From Golubevia sp. BC0850 (taxonomy: Eukaryota > Basidiomycota > Exobasidiomycetes > Golubeviales > Golubeviaceae), in the NCBI GenBank assembly GCA_012976225.1, contig JAAVVG010000013.1, positions 712,670 through 776,669 of the forward strand: DNA of 64,000 nt, in the 5' to 3' direction. Shown in pieces: positions 12,001 to 24,133 of the stretch. The notes beneath the pieces are model-generated. The model was not told where the DNA came from, made no database searches, and worked only from the letters and a program-made list of their open reading frames with translations. A program made the position numbers and the translations under genes. Position 1 is the first letter of the stretch. Every line of letters begins with the position of its first letter.

Positions 12001-14187
12001 ATCAAGGAAGCTGGAACTTGGCAATCTAGAGCTGTCTCTAATCTGAGCGCTCAACGAAGAACTGCTGTTACTGGAACTCCGGTTCAGAATCGTTTGGATG
12101 ATCTTTTCTCTCAATTGAGGTTTTTGAGATTGGATCCTTTCTCTGACAAAGCTACTTGGACTCAGTATTGTGGTCAGCGTCAAGTGAATGCAACTCTACG
12201 AAGTAAGAAGAATGCTGATGATGAACCTGTGGATGCTATGTGCTTGGCTAGAGTTCAGACCATCTTCAAGTTCTTGACTCTGAGAAGAACTAAGGATATG
12301 AAGCTGCCAAATGGAAAGCCCCTTCTCAGTCTTCCGCCCAAGACTGCCAGGATTGTTCATCTGGAGTTCGACGAGGTGAGTTTAATAGGAGCTATGTGGA
12401 GAATGTCTCCCTCCGAGATGTAATCGACTGACCCCTCTTTTCTTCCCCATGCATCCTCTCCCGCTCCATCAGCACGAGAAAGCCAAGTACCGAGCGATGC
12501 AATCTCGTTACAAGGAAGACTTCCAAGACATGGTTGCCACCGATACCGTCTCAGCCAACTACGCTACGATTCTTCACGAAATTGGAAACCTTCGAATGTC
12601 TTGTGATCACTCTGCTTTGGTCGATGCTAGTAAAGATACCAAGAGAGGCAAGACTGGTGGATCAGGAGGTGGACCTTCAGCTGCCATTCGAGATGATGGT
12701 ATCACCAGAGATAGAGCTGTGGATCTATTCATTCTACTAAGAGATTCAGAGCAAGCGGTTTGCGTCAAGTGCAACACTGATGTCTCCGGAATAGCAGATG
12801 GAGCTGGTGGAATGTACGGAGCCGACAACGCTGAAGAGCTGGATGGTGCTCTCCGAGACGCTATCGACGAGAAGAAGAAGTTCAAAGGTCTCAAGAAGTC
12901 TGGAGCTGGCTCCCGTACTCCTAAATCGACAGCGACTACCGGCATGGCCACTCCTGCTAGTCCATCTGAAGATCCTCTCAAGGCGGTCTTGACTAAATGT
13001 CAACATCTCTTCTGCTCTAGATGCTTCACCGAAGGAGTTGGAGATCCTTGGCCTCATCCGAAGAGTGGAGATAAGGCATTATGTCCTGCTTGCGGGTTGA
13101 ATAATCCTATCAGCATGTCTCTACTCTTGGAAGTCGTCGAATTGGGACCCAAGGACTTCTCAGCCGTTGAAGAAGCGAGCGCTCCTATCTCTCCGGTCAC
13201 GGAAACCTTCGATTGGGGATCTCAAAACGACTCAAAACCTTCAGATATCAATGCTATGACTGGAGATCTTACAGACTTCGGAATGGATCCTCTAAACATG
13301 GACATGTTCAATAGTCAGAATACTTCTCCTTCGGTATCTCTAGAAGGAAGAACTGATCTCAGTAGTAAGATTCGAGCTCTGGTCGAGGAGTTGATTCCCT
13401 TCTCTCAGTGTAACCCCAAGTCCAAACTTCACGACCCTTCAGCTCCAATCCTCTCACATCAAGTCATTACTGAAGATGAAATCAAAGCTGAAGAAGGTTC
13501 GGGTGGAGAGTCCAGATCTTCCTCTCAAGCCACAGTCCAAGTAGTTCAATCACCACCTACTTTCGATGAGAATGGTGTCAGAATTCCAGTTCAACCAGTC
13601 AAGAGCATCGTATTCTCTCAATGGACACTGATGTTGGATAGGATTCAAAAATCTTTGGAATTGACGGGAATCAAGTTTGCTAGGTTGGATGGTCAAATGG
13701 CCAGGGCTAGTAGAGCTGCTAATCTCATCAAATTCAAAGAAGATGATTCGGTTGAAGTCTTCTTGGTCAGTTTGAGAGCTGGTGGAACTGGTCTTAATCT
13801 CGTAACCGCTTGCAGAGCATATCTCATGGATCCTTACTGGTGAGTACTTTTTCAACTGAGAATAGAACATGGATCTCTCGCTCTTCACTGTTTCTGAATC
13901 CATCCGCATCTGTTCTTGACTCCTCCAGGAATCCAGCTGTAGAAGAACAAGCTCTCGATCGTATCCATCGTTGGGGTCAGAAGCGTGGTGTGATCACCAC
14001 TAAATTGATCATGAAGAACACTATCGAAGAAAACATGTTGAAATTACAGAGGAAGAAAATGCTTCTAGCTCAAACAGTCGGAGGTGATAGACCTAAGGTT
14101 TTGAGCGCTGAAGAAAAGAAGAACGAGAGAGTAGAAGAGTTGAGGCTGCTGTTTGGTGAAGATATTGGCGATATTGATAATCCTTAG
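9035..14187 (+). CDS. SNF2-family ATPase with RING finger (Rad5/HLTF/RAD16 type)
   Basis: Predicted nuclear DNA translocase and ubiquitin ligase of the Rad5/HLTF group, used in tolerance of replication-blocking DNA damage. Exons 9035-11506, 11608-12375, 12473-13839, 13929-14187; about 1621 aa. Residues 1-330 are Ser/Gln/Asn-rich and probably disordered. Residues 330-560 resemble a divergent HIRAN domain. Helicase motifs: DDMGLGKT (Walker A, about 712), VVLDEAHIIK (DEAH, about 948), TAVTGTPVQNRLDDL, then FSQWTLMLDRIQKSL, SLRAGGTGLNL and DRIHRWGQKRG in the C-terminal lobe. A RING lies between the lobes, with CVKC at about 1178 and CQHLFCSRCF plus CPAC near 1265-1285; the spacing is stretched by a Ser/Thr/Lys-rich insert. 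A second low-complexity insert sits between Walker A and the DEAH box. Which Rad5-group member it is cannot be settled by eye. Confidence 0.9.
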
Positions 14188-14648
14188 TCTGGTTTCCCCC
14201 CTTTTTACCGTTCGCATCGATTCGATAGACATTCTCCCAATTCCTCGTTTGCAATCTTTTGACTTCTGTTTTCTTGCTTCACTCCGACTTCCACGTCCCA
14301 CCCTTCTCTCCCCCTCTTTTTCTTCTCTTTTCACTTCTTTCGTCTCTATTTCTGCTATTCTTTTTCTTCCGAGTCTTTCTCTTGTCATTGACCTTTTTGT
14401 ATTTTCCTTTCGCAAAAATCGACTCCTTTCATTACGCATTAGAAATCAAACACGTTTCCTTTTCTATTTGCGCCTCAAAGGATCAACTGCTTCATCTTTT
14501 CAGTCATTGAGTCGAGTATCTGGCGGTATTGTTTGAAGTTTGAACTATCTAAGAGTACAGAATGATTGAATAGTGCTTGGAATTGAAACAAAACTTTCTC
14601 AACCTCTTTCCCGGCCCCTTCCCCTGACTCTACCCAAATTTTGGTCTT
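14188..14648. other. Convergent 3' UTR region
   Basis: A T- and C-rich stretch between two converging genes, the SNF2 ATPase on plus and the GLTSCR1-domain gene on minus. Frames here are biased by the pyrimidine content and look non-coding. No terminator can be assigned. Confidence 0.5.
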
Positions 14649-17125
14649 TCACTTAGTACCCTTCGTTTCATCCTGAAGTTCTTGCATAAGAGCTGCCAAT
14701 CCACTCAGCTGCTTCGGCTCAAACTTCGTCAAAACAACGCTCACGTGAAGCATTTTTTCAATCGGGAAACCCTTCGCTCTACTCCTTTCAGAGATTCCAA
14801 GTAAGATCGCAGCATCATTTTGAGAGGTAGGAGTCTGTTTCGGAGCAGTTTGAGCGTTTGCTGGAAGTGCTTCAAGACCTGGAGTTCCTAAAGATGCGAT
14901 TGTAGGTAAAAGATGTTGACTTGAAGTTGGATTGATTCCTAAACTCGTGAGTCTAGCTAGATGCGTAAGTGGGATGAGGAGTGGAATTGGTTGAGTTGGG
15001 ATTGTGTTCTTCGACCCATCAGAAGTTCCACGAGCAGGAGAAGGAGAATTTGTCTTTCTGCCTGGAGGAGGTCGTTGGATAGTAGATGAACCTTGAGGAT
15101 TAGGCTTTTGAGGAGGTTGTATCTTATGAGCTTGATTGTATTGGTGATTAGGATTTCTATTGACGTTTCCTGGAGCAGATGATTGGTATTGATAATTCAA
15201 AATTGGAGGTCTAGATGGGGTACCACTAGCCGGATTCCAAGCTGGAGGCCTTGTAACTTGGGGTTGATACGGATTGGAAGTCTGACCTGGAATCGGAACA
15301 CCTAATTTGATTGCTTCGCTCCTTAGTTCTCTCACTTGAGCTTGTCTTTGAGAAACGTCTTCTTTGTCTCGTTGATGAGCTAGACGTTCCAGTTGAAGAG
15401 TTGAAGTGTCGTGATTTTTGGAATCTAGATGAGAAGTGACTGATCGTTGTTGAAGTCTTGAAAGCTGTTCTGTGAGCTTGGCATGTCTTTCGTGAAATGA
15501 TAGTGTGATGCAGAGAGGATAAGGATGATAATCTTGATCTTCTTTATCTTCTGGAGCGACTGGCCGCCTGATCTCCCTTTCAGCTAGACTTGATCTATTC
15601 TCGACTTTGATCTTGTGTTCAGATTGAAAGTCATCATCCAATTCTCTTTGTTTCCCTTTTCCATTTGATGACTCGATTTTCTCTTCCTCCCCATGAAGAC
15701 CTTCTCTTTTTCTCTTTCTCCTCACAGGAGCATCGAAGTCCTCCTCTTCGCGCTTCCAGATCTGTTCCCTCAGCTCTTCTCCTTGCCCAAAGTACCGAAT
15801 GAACTCTTCTTTCGCTAATTTCTCTCTTGCAGGATCACACCACTGCTCAGCTACGACAGGTTGACGAATTGCCCAGAGAAGTTCGTCATCTGGAACGTCG
15901 TAGACATGGTAGGGAAGCAGCCGCGAAAGAGCATCTTCCACCCCACTGAATGCAGTTCGATAGTCTGGAGAGAGAACTTTGGAATGGTCGGAGGCTAGAG
16001 CTGAGGCGAAACTGAGAGGAAGGAAAGAGTAGAGAGATGGGGCAAAGAGGTAAAGTTAGGCTTCGCACGCAGGGATATGTGGGTATCAATTCTTCCAGGA
16101 GCGAGAGTTGAAGAAAATGTATCGAGACGTTGGGCCTGAACTTCAAGAGATCTCACTCTTTTCAGAGTAAAGAGGTTGGTGATGTTGCCTGGCAGCCTCT
16201 TCGAGATGCTCCTCTTGGCTGACCGCTCACCGCTCACTGCTCCTCCAGGGACCAGCTACTTGAGCCAGGTGAGAGAAACGATGAAGCCGGAATAAACTGT
16301 CTCTCAATCCAGTCCCAGAGCAGGCTCGGCTTTGATTAAGCAAGAGAGAGAGGAAGGAGCCTCGCCGTCTACGATCTGCATCTAGCTGCGCCTGCTGCGT
16401 CTTATCTCATGAATTCGACAGTCCTCGAATCTTCGTACGGGTGTAACCTGCACCCTTTGCTGCTTCCTCTCCTCCACTACCTCTCTCGCATCTGCCCAGC
16501 ATATTAACTACGCACAAGACCGTAGATCCTTCCCACTCTGTTTCTCCCCCAAAGTCTGATCCCCATCAGATCAGGCTCGGTTTGACCCGCAAGGAAGGCC
16601 CAATCATATAAGGAGAATAGTTCTTTCGATCGACGTTACTCACCTCTGATGAGTCCTGCTCTTGACCCTCTGCACCTCATTCGGCTGAGCTTGAGCTGGT
16701 CTCTGTTTGAGATTCTGATTCTGAGTTAAATTTAGGTTCTGTCTATTAGGTTGAGGATTCTGAAGTTGAGGCTGCGGTGGCTTTGTTCCCAACCTGTGAA
16801 TCTTAGCCAGCTCTTGTTCCAAAGTGTTTGCGCTTGTAGAGGCTACCGGTTGGTAGTAATTCTGATTAGCTCTGGGTATTGAATAAAATTTTGACTGTGG
16901 GTTGGTATTGGTAGTGGCAGAAGGAGAAGCTCTGTAGGAGGATCCATTTGAAGGTTGCTGAATTGAAGAGAAAGAAGTTGAAGGGCTTAGGCTTGAACTC
17001 TGATTCGTCCTACTTCCTAAGTTGTTGGTTGAGGAGATTGAATTGGATTGAGTTGAGATTGTAGGTTTGGATTCAGAATTCAAAGCAGCTGGAGAAAGAG
17101 AGGAATCAAGAGAATTGCTTTCCAT
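14649..17125 (-). CDS. GLTSCR1-domain protein (BICRA-like)
   Basis: Two exons on the minus strand: 17125-16644 and 16011-14649, about 614 aa, joined through a 632-nt intron (donor GTGAGT, acceptor TCCTCTCAG) that restores frame. Residues 1-160 are Ser/Asn/Gln-rich. After the junction comes FSGVEDALSRLLPYHVYDVPDDEL, close to the core of the GLTSCR1 conserved domain, which in animals marks BICRA/BICRAL subunits of the non-canonical BAF remodeller. It is followed by a Lys/Arg/Glu-rich stretch (RRKRKREG), a helical segment with CITLSFHERHAKLTEQLSRLQQR, a Pro/Gln/Asn-rich linker and a conserved-looking C-terminus. The region upstream of 15941 has no in-frame ATG before a stop, so an upstream exon is needed. 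A chromatin role is inference from the domain; more small exons in the long intron are possible. Confidence 0.6.
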
Positions 17126-17377
17126 TTCCTCTGAGCGGCCTCGGTACAGAGAAGAGAAAGTTCATCACAGCGTGTGAAGCACACCGTTTCAGACTACGGA
17201 GGACCTCGAATGCTCATTGGGACAACCAGCTCCTTATCTAACCCTAAAACAATCAATTGCAAAGAAATCGAGAGGAAAAAAGGACGGTTGAGGGTACACA
17301 ATCTATTCAGGAAGCGCTGGTCGACCTCGATTCGGTCAGCCATGAAGTTACAGTTTACACATCTTCCAATACACAAT

Positions 17378-19881
17378 CTACATCCGAGTCACTTTGAGAG
17401 GCATTCCAACTTCGTTCTTCTGTACCACCACTGGCTTGGTGACGACAGCGTACTGAGCTCTGATATCTGAATTTGGGTCGGGTTCGAATTTGAAGCGACA
17501 GAGCAACTCTACTAAGAAAGCTCTCATTTCGTGCATGGCGAACCTATTCCCGATACTTTGAAGGTTTGTTAGCGAAGATAGAAGGATAACGGAAGTCAAA
17601 CAAAAGGAGGCAACAAAATGTGAGCTACGATGCCTCGGTTGCGAGAAAAAGAGGGGCGTTCAAAAGAATCAGGATACTCACCAGACCTTTGGGCCTCCTA
17701 AGAAAGAGAAAAGTCCATAAGCTGGAAGGTTTGCTTTGTGATGGGCTTCAGGGAGAGAATCCCATCGAGAAGGTCTGGAAGAAGTCAAAGTCAAGTGTTA
17801 GAATCGTGAACATCCCTTAATCACCCCACATCGATCGCAACTCACCTCCATTCTTCTGGCTGAGGTCCGTACAATCGCTCGTCTAGGTTAGCTTGTTGAA
17901 GTCCAAGTAAGACTCCCGTTCCTAATGAAAGTATGACACGACATTAGTCTAAGTCAGCAGAGATCTGATTAATCTAGTTCAAGACCAAAAACTAACCTTT
18001 GGGGATCTGAATCGATGCAACCTTTCCATCTTTCCCAATCACTGGCTCGCTCAGCGGAAGAATCGTATCTTCTCCAACATTGATTCTTTCACTGTAAGGA
18101 ACTGGAAGGACAAGCCTCAGAGTCTCTAGAATGATATTATCCAGCGGTTTGTGTTGTGGTGATTCGAGATCTGAGCGAAGTAGATCTAAACTGGCAGAGA
18201 TGTGCTCTCTAAGAGAGGTCTGGACTTCTTGATGAAGAGACAGGTAGTGAAGAGCCCATGTGACTGTGGTTGAACTCGTCTCGAAACCTGCAACTGTGAG
18301 AGGTTCGAAATTTAGGTTCAAGTTGAACGAAGAGTCAGTGAGTTCCATCCCATTCTCCATTCTATCCTCCATAATTCCGGATGGGATTCCAGATAAGACC
18401 GTGTTTCTAGAATCGCTACTCACAAAGAAAGAATTGAACTTGACTTCTACAGAGCTGTAAACTCATTCTTTCGCTGGGTTTCAAGCTGGGATCCATGTTC
18501 GATTTCAACAAGAGATGAAGCAAATCTTTCTTTCCAGCAAAGACTTCAGAACTTGAATTTTTCCCTTCCAATGCCATCTCCTGTTTGATTTCGTCTGACT
18601 TCTTTCTGACGAGTTCATCTGTAATGGTTGCCATGACTACGAACGCGACGAGGGAATTGGAGTTAGAAAGATGGAAGGGAACGATTTGTATCTCTTTCTT
18701 CATCTCTCGACTCACATTTGTTTTGACTGTGAATAACTCTGTTTCGCTCTATCAGTCTCCAGCTGAAAGCTTTAGGATAAACGATAGAGAGAAGAAGAAG
18801 ACTAAAGAAGCCAATGTTGTTGTCTTTCACAGTCGCAGCTACGATCTTCTTGAAAGATCGTGCCATAGGGCTATGCTCATCGCCATGCTGAAGAGCCCCA
18901 AAATCGACTCCAAAACCAGTGGCTCCTATTACATCCAAGGCAGCGCAATTGAGCCACTGGACCATGTCCACGATCGGATCTGAAGGACTCTTTGTCCATT
19001 CCTTTTCACCTCCAGATTGAACGAGTAATTCCATCTTGTCCGATAAAGCAGATGCGTTCGACAGAAAGACAGGAGATAGAGCTCTAAGTTGAGATGCTGA
19101 GAACGCGGGTCCCAGGATTTTGCGTTGGTTTTTGTGCTCCTATAAGGAAGAGAGGTAAGGACGGGGTTCAGTCAGCAGAATCGAATGCCCTGACTCTAGA
19201 CCGAATTCCAATTCACAGCTCCGTATCTCGTGATGATCCCATTTCCTACTGTGAACTTCATGGCTTCCGCTCTAATAGCATCCTGTTGGAGAGCAAAATA
19301 AGGGCGAAGAGAAAGGAAAGGATTTGATTCGCTGACTTAAACCGAGGCTGTCCGAGATCCAGGGGCGAATCTCACAGATTGGAAATTGGTGGCTGAGAGA
19401 TAGCACGAAAGAGATGAGATGGGGAGAGAGTGAGAGGATCATGTCATCGTACATAAGAGTTTCAGTCTGGGATCTGGATTCTGAAAAGCTTCCAAAAGCT
19501 GTTCACTCCACACTCACTATCACCAAGAACAGCATTCAAAGCCTTGTAATCACTGATGAAGAGTCTCTCGGTCCCAAATCCATCAGGATAGACCCAAGCT
19601 CTTCCGAATTCAGCTTGATACTCGGTCAGCTGCAAACCAGGTGGCTTGTCTTTCCCAGTCAAACGGTTTCCAGTTAGCCAGTTCTCTCTCTTAGGTCCGC
19701 TCAGTCCAGATAGTGGACCTTCAGTTGCCTTGCTAGGAGAGAAGAGCCTTCGAAGAAAGAGGAGGGAAACGATTAGGGACGATAGAATTAGTAGAAACGT
19801 TCGAGGGTCCAGTTGAAAGACATCTTGAGCTGTCAGCGTTGAAGACTCTTTGGAAAGATTGAGTCGAAGAATGGAATCCAT
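17378..19881 (-). CDS. Cytochrome P450 monooxygenase
   Basis: Haem-thiolate monooxygenase with an N-terminal ER membrane anchor (FLLILSSLIVSLLFLRRLF, about residues 30-48). Nine exons on minus keep frame: 19881-19518, 19392-19376, 19282-19217, 19139-18716, 18636-18424, 18293-17997, 17921-17846, 17774-17682, 17555-17378, giving about 575 aa, normal for fungal P450s. Signatures: EHKNQRKILGPAFS (C-helix), FAGFETSSTTVTW (I-helix AGxET, about 363), ETLRL (K-helix ExxR), and FLGGPKVCIGNRFA, whose haem Cys codon is split over the last intron. Exon 2 is only 17 nt; without it the flanking phases do not match. The sequence between 18294 and 18423 is open in frame but is an intron, since splicing it out rebuilds the I-helix. 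The substrate is unknown. The true ATG is at 19881. Confidence 0.92.
19376..19392 (-). other. 17-nt microexon of the P450 gene
   Basis: It supplies the codons for TTNFQS between VLGD (exon 1, phase 1) and DAIRAEAMKF (exon 3, phase 0). It is preceded on the minus strand by CTATCTCTCAG and followed by GTGAGA. It fills the spot where fungal P450s have a short loop before the C-helix. Confidence 0.7.
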
Positions 19882-20481
19882 CAATTAATGATGGAACTCC
19901 TATCAAGAAGATGAATGAAGAGGAGGAAGGGAGAGAGGAGAAGATTAGAAATCGTTCGACGCCGTGACCCGCCGGAATGATCTGAGTTCGAAGGAGAACC
20001 CAATGATAGATGTTGCTCCACATCTGTCACAGAAAATGTTCAATGACCACTCCCTGAGGGTTATTAATGGCTATATAGTTTGGAGGGAATTGAGAAGGAG
20101 CCAAAGGGTGATTTGGTGAGGGTGGAAGAGAGAAGATTTCCGAACGAATCGCAAGCCAGGCAAATTGTTCCGAGCAATCATTGCTACTGCAGCTTTTCTT
20201 TCTCGGAAAAGAAAGAAGTAAGAAGGGATGATATCGTACGAAGCTTAGAGACCAGGTGAAGAGAGCGGATCTCACTTGCTCACAAGGGGTTGTGAGAAAA
20301 CTTTGATAAGATTGAGCAGGCAAGTAGAGACCTGTGGGATGTATGAAAGCGATGAGATGAGAGGAAAACCTTGGAGGAAGCTAGGGGACAAAGAGAGCCC
20401 AAGATGAGGTGACGAGAGATCTTGACCATGTGAGTTGTGAGTCAGGAGATATAGGTACAAGTACAAAGAGAAAGAGAAGAC
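19882..20481. other. Intergenic: P450 promoter region
   Basis: These 600 bases lie upstream of the P450 start and downstream of the secreted-protein stop, both genes being on minus. A TATATAG motif near 20072-20080 lies about 190 bases upstream of the P450 ATG and could be its TATA box. No supported coding frame is seen. Confidence 0.4.
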
Positions 20482-21423
20482 CTAGATTCCACAAAAACCG
20501 TTCTTGCAGTATCCATTCGAGTTATGGATGGAAGTGATGTCATCTGGGGAAATAGAAGAAGAAGTGAAGAGAGGTGAGCAAAGATTTCAAAGAAGGTCTC
20601 GATTCTCTCTCGACTTGAAACTCACTTTGTCCACCGTAGTTAGTGGCCTTCTCGGTACCTGAGCAAGCCTTGAAAGCAGCGCAGGTCAACTTTCCAGGAG
20701 AGTAGGAATCTTTGACATCAGACTCGAGCTCTTGGTAGACGTTGATGAAGTTACAGTTGTTGATCGAGTTGCAGATGGCGATGCAATCTTGAACGGAGTC
20801 CACTAGACCATAAGTCAGATAGTTTTCGTTATCGATGGTAGCAGCCCCAGTACCTGCCTTTCCTGCGTAGTATCCAGTAGTTGGAGTAGTGGTGTAGTCC
20901 TTGAAGGCGGTGGTGTATCCAGAGAGGCAGGGGCTTGAAGGAGAAGTTGAAGTGGTAGAGGGTGGAGGGGTTGGAGTCGATTTCTTGCAGCAGGTGAAGT
21001 TCTTAGCCCAGGAGAAAGAACAGAAGTTCAGGTCGCCGTTGTCCCAAGTGGGCTGTAGGAGAGAAGAGTGGGGTCGAGAGATGTGAGTGAGAGTGTCGAG
21101 TGAGGGGGAGTCGCCAGCGACTTCTTGTCACGAAGAGCTTTACTCACGATGCTAGACCAAGGGAGAGAACCCCACTTTCCTGTACCCTTGCTTCCCTTGT
21201 ACCAACCAGGGTGACTTCCCTTCTCGTGAGGTGGCAACTCAGCTCCGTAGCATTTCTTGGAAGAAAGTCCAGAGCAACCGAAGAGACCGAAACAAGATGA
21301 GCCACTGACTCCCAAGTTGAGAGAGACTCCTAGACCCAAGTTAAGACTCCCCAGGGTTAGAGCTGAGGCTGGAATGCTTGACACTAGAAGAGTTGAGGCG
21401 AGGATTGGGAGAGTGAACTTCAT
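20482..21423 (-). CDS. Small secreted cysteine-rich protein (PAN/apple-like C-terminal part)
   Basis: Three exons on minus: 21423-21148, 21052-20626, 20543-20482; about 254 aa. The start MKFTLPILASTLLVSSIPASA is a clear signal peptide. It is followed by a Gly/Leu/Ser-rich repeat, a Cys-bearing segment (SSCFGLFGCSG), a Pro/Thr/Ser linker, and a C-terminal block with CLSGYTTAFKDYTTTP, DCIAICNSINNCNFINVYQE and LTCAAFKAC. Such DCxxxCxxxxxCxFxNxY patterns occur in fungal fruiting-body-type extracellular proteins with PAN/apple-like folds, which may bind carbohydrate or protein. The last exon ends with CKNGFCGI. It sits beside the P450 and, further along, the lyase gene, in the variable part of the window. 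The function is not known; secretion is the firm part. Confidence 0.75.
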
Positions 21424-21546
21424 TTTGATGGAGAGAGAGTTGGAGTGGGCTGGTCGAGGAAGCTGAAGAAGAAGAAGAAGAAGAGAGGAAAAGAGGAGAA
21501 GAAAGTTGTTGGGATAGAGAGGATTTGATTAGAGATTACTGAGCCT

Positions 21547-21555
21547 CTTATATAG
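21547..21555 (-). promoter_or_regulatory. TATA box of the secreted-protein gene
   Basis: On the minus strand the motif reads CTATATAAG and lies about 125 bases upstream of the ATG at 21423. A strong TATA box fits an inducible or highly expressed secreted-protein gene. The assignment rests on motif and position only. Confidence 0.45.
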
Positions 21556-22182
21556 CTTTCTCATCCATCCTTGAGATGAATGCAGAGCTCGAGGTTACTC
21601 CTCTACGCAGTAGTTCTGAGATTCTTTCCGTCCTACGTCCCTTCTAGGTCTTCGCATTACTAGCCAAAAAGAACGACTATGTCTAGAATGGAGAAAACGT
21701 CTGATGAGACCGCTTCCGGGCTTCAGGTACGAGCTCTGTCGACGAAGCTGAGACCAGCTCGAGATCTCTTCCAACCGCTTTCGTCCATCAAACGAGATTT
21801 TTCAAGGCTCTAAGAGGCCCGACTAAGCCTGCTAGAGTAATGACCTAGAAACGATAGCTAGATGGGATATACAGAGCGCATCCAGAAATGAGTCGACATT
21901 CTCCCATCGACGGAGAATTCCTTACGATGTAGAAGCAGCTGCGAAGGGAAGTTGACTGACTTCTATAATGGATCAGGCTTAAGATGAAGCTTCAAAAATA
22001 AGTGGCTCTACACAATCTGTTCAAAAACGAAAAAGTCAGAAGGAAAGTTTGCAAATGAAAGAATGATTGCTCTCGACCCCCTTGCGTCTCCCATTGTCAT
22101 CCTTCGTCTTCAGTTCCTTTCTCTTTTCTTCGTAAATCTCCAACAGTTTGACTGTTTCTACAGATTTTTTGATCCTCAACTC
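21556..22182. other. Intergenic, no gene seen
   Basis: This stretch lies between the promoter of the secreted-protein gene and the stop of the F-box gene. Nothing in it translates to a recognisable family on either strand, and no repeat stands out. Confidence 0.5.
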
Positions 22183-23119
22183 TTAATCCTGGAAATCTCT
22201 CCACTCCTCTAACCTCTCGACCTCCGCCCTTCCAGCAGCTTCTCTCATCCATTCTGGATACTGGGATAAGACCTTCTCTTCTTCAACTCTAAATTGATCG
22301 ATTTTCCTCTCTTCTAGAGAGAGAGTCAGATTTGCGGAGAGGTAAAACTCTTGAAAAGTAGAAGTCAAACGACGACTGAATAGCACTTCGGCTAACAACT
22401 TCTTACTATATTTTTGGCCTTCTCCGACGTATAGCTGACATAGGTTCCGAAATCTGCTTACATTGAGTATGTCCGCTTTAAAGTGAAGGAGAAGAGGGTC
22501 GATCGAGTTGCACTCCACATAACTAAGCGAAGGGAGCAGCTGGATCTCCCTCAGTGTTAACTCGTAGCGTTGAACCAAGAGAATGAGTTGCTGTCCCTCG
22601 AAATTTTCACCGTCTTCATATTCATCTTCTTCTAAGTCTTCGTACCAGTGCGAAACCCGAACTCTGAGGCATTCCATGTTCATGAAAGGTGAGTTGAGCA
22701 GGTCCAAAGGAGACCCGCGGAGGCTCTTTAGTAGAGGCGCTTGGACGAGCCTTAAAGGTTCACCTTCTAAGGGATCTCCATCGGAATGAGATATTTCTAG
22801 AGCCCTTAGATTCGGAAAGTTCATAGGTCTGAGAACGTTCCTTTCCTCCGTCCTGATTCTAACCTGGAGCTCGACCAGTGTGTTCCTATACCCCTCACGA
22901 TATCCAAGAGGTTGTTGGTGAATTCATACTCATACTCTCCATCCTCAATGACGACCATTCATTGTTGTCTCTTGTTTCGAATTCGACGTTCCTCCAGAGC
23001 GAAGTGGTGTCGGAAAGGATTTGATTCCATTCTCTTGAGACCAAAGGCATACGACCTAGCTCAAGAGTTACGAGCTTGTTGAAGACCATACTGAGAGTTT
23101 CTGCTGGTACTTGAATCAT
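22183..23119 (-). CDS. F-box-like protein
   Basis: Two exons on minus: 23119-22899 and 22828-22183; about 288 aa. The N-terminus has an F-box pattern: VPAETLSMVFNKLVTLELGRMPLVSREWNQILSDTTSLWRNVEF, with the usual Leu-Pro-like start, V.R.W core and LWR.V end (shown here as separate motifs: MPLVSREWN, TTSLWRNVEF). F-box proteins link substrates to SCF ubiquitin ligases through Skp1. The rest shows Leu-rich, LRR-like spacing (NFPNLRALEIS, RNLCQLYVGEG) and ends in a Glu/Arg-rich helix. The splice uses a GTGAGG donor and CGTTCTCAG acceptor, selected by phase; it is the least certain part. The target is unknown. Fungal genomes often carry many fast-evolving genes of this kind, and two more partial ones occur in this window. 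Confidence 0.7.
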
Positions 23120-24133
23120 CTTTGTCTGGAGAGGTAGAGGAGATGAGGAGCTGAGAGGTGAGTTGCGAGAGAGAACGAAAGGAGAGAGAAGAGTCAGAGG
23201 AATGATGTAGGACTAGTTGGGATCTCAGAATCCAGTCAACTTACTGTAGTGATCTAAATAGTTGATTTAGAGCTAGTAGAAGGTTATGGACTGAAAGCTG
23301 TGAGAGGTGAGTGAGGAAGAGGGAACCAGAACGCAGAACAGTTGTCGCTTGCCATTCTGCAAGCAAGGTGGGCAATGAGAGGCTGTGCTCACTGTCTGTT
23401 GAGGGAGTTATCAGACTCACAACAAGCAGAGAGGGACCTGACTTGTACAACAAAAAAGATTGAAAGGAATTGAATTGAGCTCTCAAACCAGCTGCATAGT
23501 CAACCACATGGCGACCTCTGAAGCACTTTTCCAAAACCCGTCCTTTTCTGGGCTTTTCTTCGAACTTTGAAATTTGAGTCAAAGTTTGGCTCTTTACGAA
23601 GCATCATGATCTCTTTGGACCAGTGAGATGCTGCGAACTGGAAGCGTCGCTACTGTCCAATTTCTTCCTTTCGAGGGGGCTCGGAAAGGGCCAAAGAGGT
23701 GATTGGGGCCACTTGAATCAGCTTTAGAGTGAAAAGGGAGGAGCCTGAGAAGAAGTAGTGGATCCGGAGGTTTGTTTGTCGGTGGCAAATCGAACAAGGG
23801 TCACTACTCGACGTCTACTCGACCTCTTTGAGAACACAAGTTCAACTAGAGCTCTTTTCAAAAGATACAGACCTCATCCCAACATTCAAAAGAGGTCTTC
23901 TGGAGGAAGAGGAGAGAGGGAAAGAGGATCTGAGAGGGGAAAGAGATTCGTCGAAGCCATCGGGATCCCGACGAGCCTTCAGGGTCACTCCTGCAATTCG
24001 AAACTCTCCTCACAATCCTCATCATCTTCACCCAAACTTCTTCTTTTCTCTCAAGGTTTCTCTCTTCTTTCTTCAAGTCTATCTTCTACTAACCTTCGAT
24101 TTAAACCTCTCTCCTTGACTCTCAATCCTCAAG
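23120..24133. other. Divergent intergenic region
   Basis: About 1 kb separates the start codons of the F-box gene (minus) and the lyase gene (plus). The frames here (for example minus 23241-23582 and plus 23758-24168) show no family features. CT-rich sequence at 24030-24130 fits a leader of the lyase gene. Confidence 0.5.

Noticed and set aside
17992-18423. 143-aa minus frame that appears to extend the P450 exon upstream
   Set aside because: The first 43 codons are intron: splicing from 18423 to 18293 rebuilds the FAGFET I-helix motif, whereas the open frame does not.
23241-23582. 113-aa minus frame between the F-box and lyase genes
   Set aside because: No recognisable features and it lies in the divergent promoter region.
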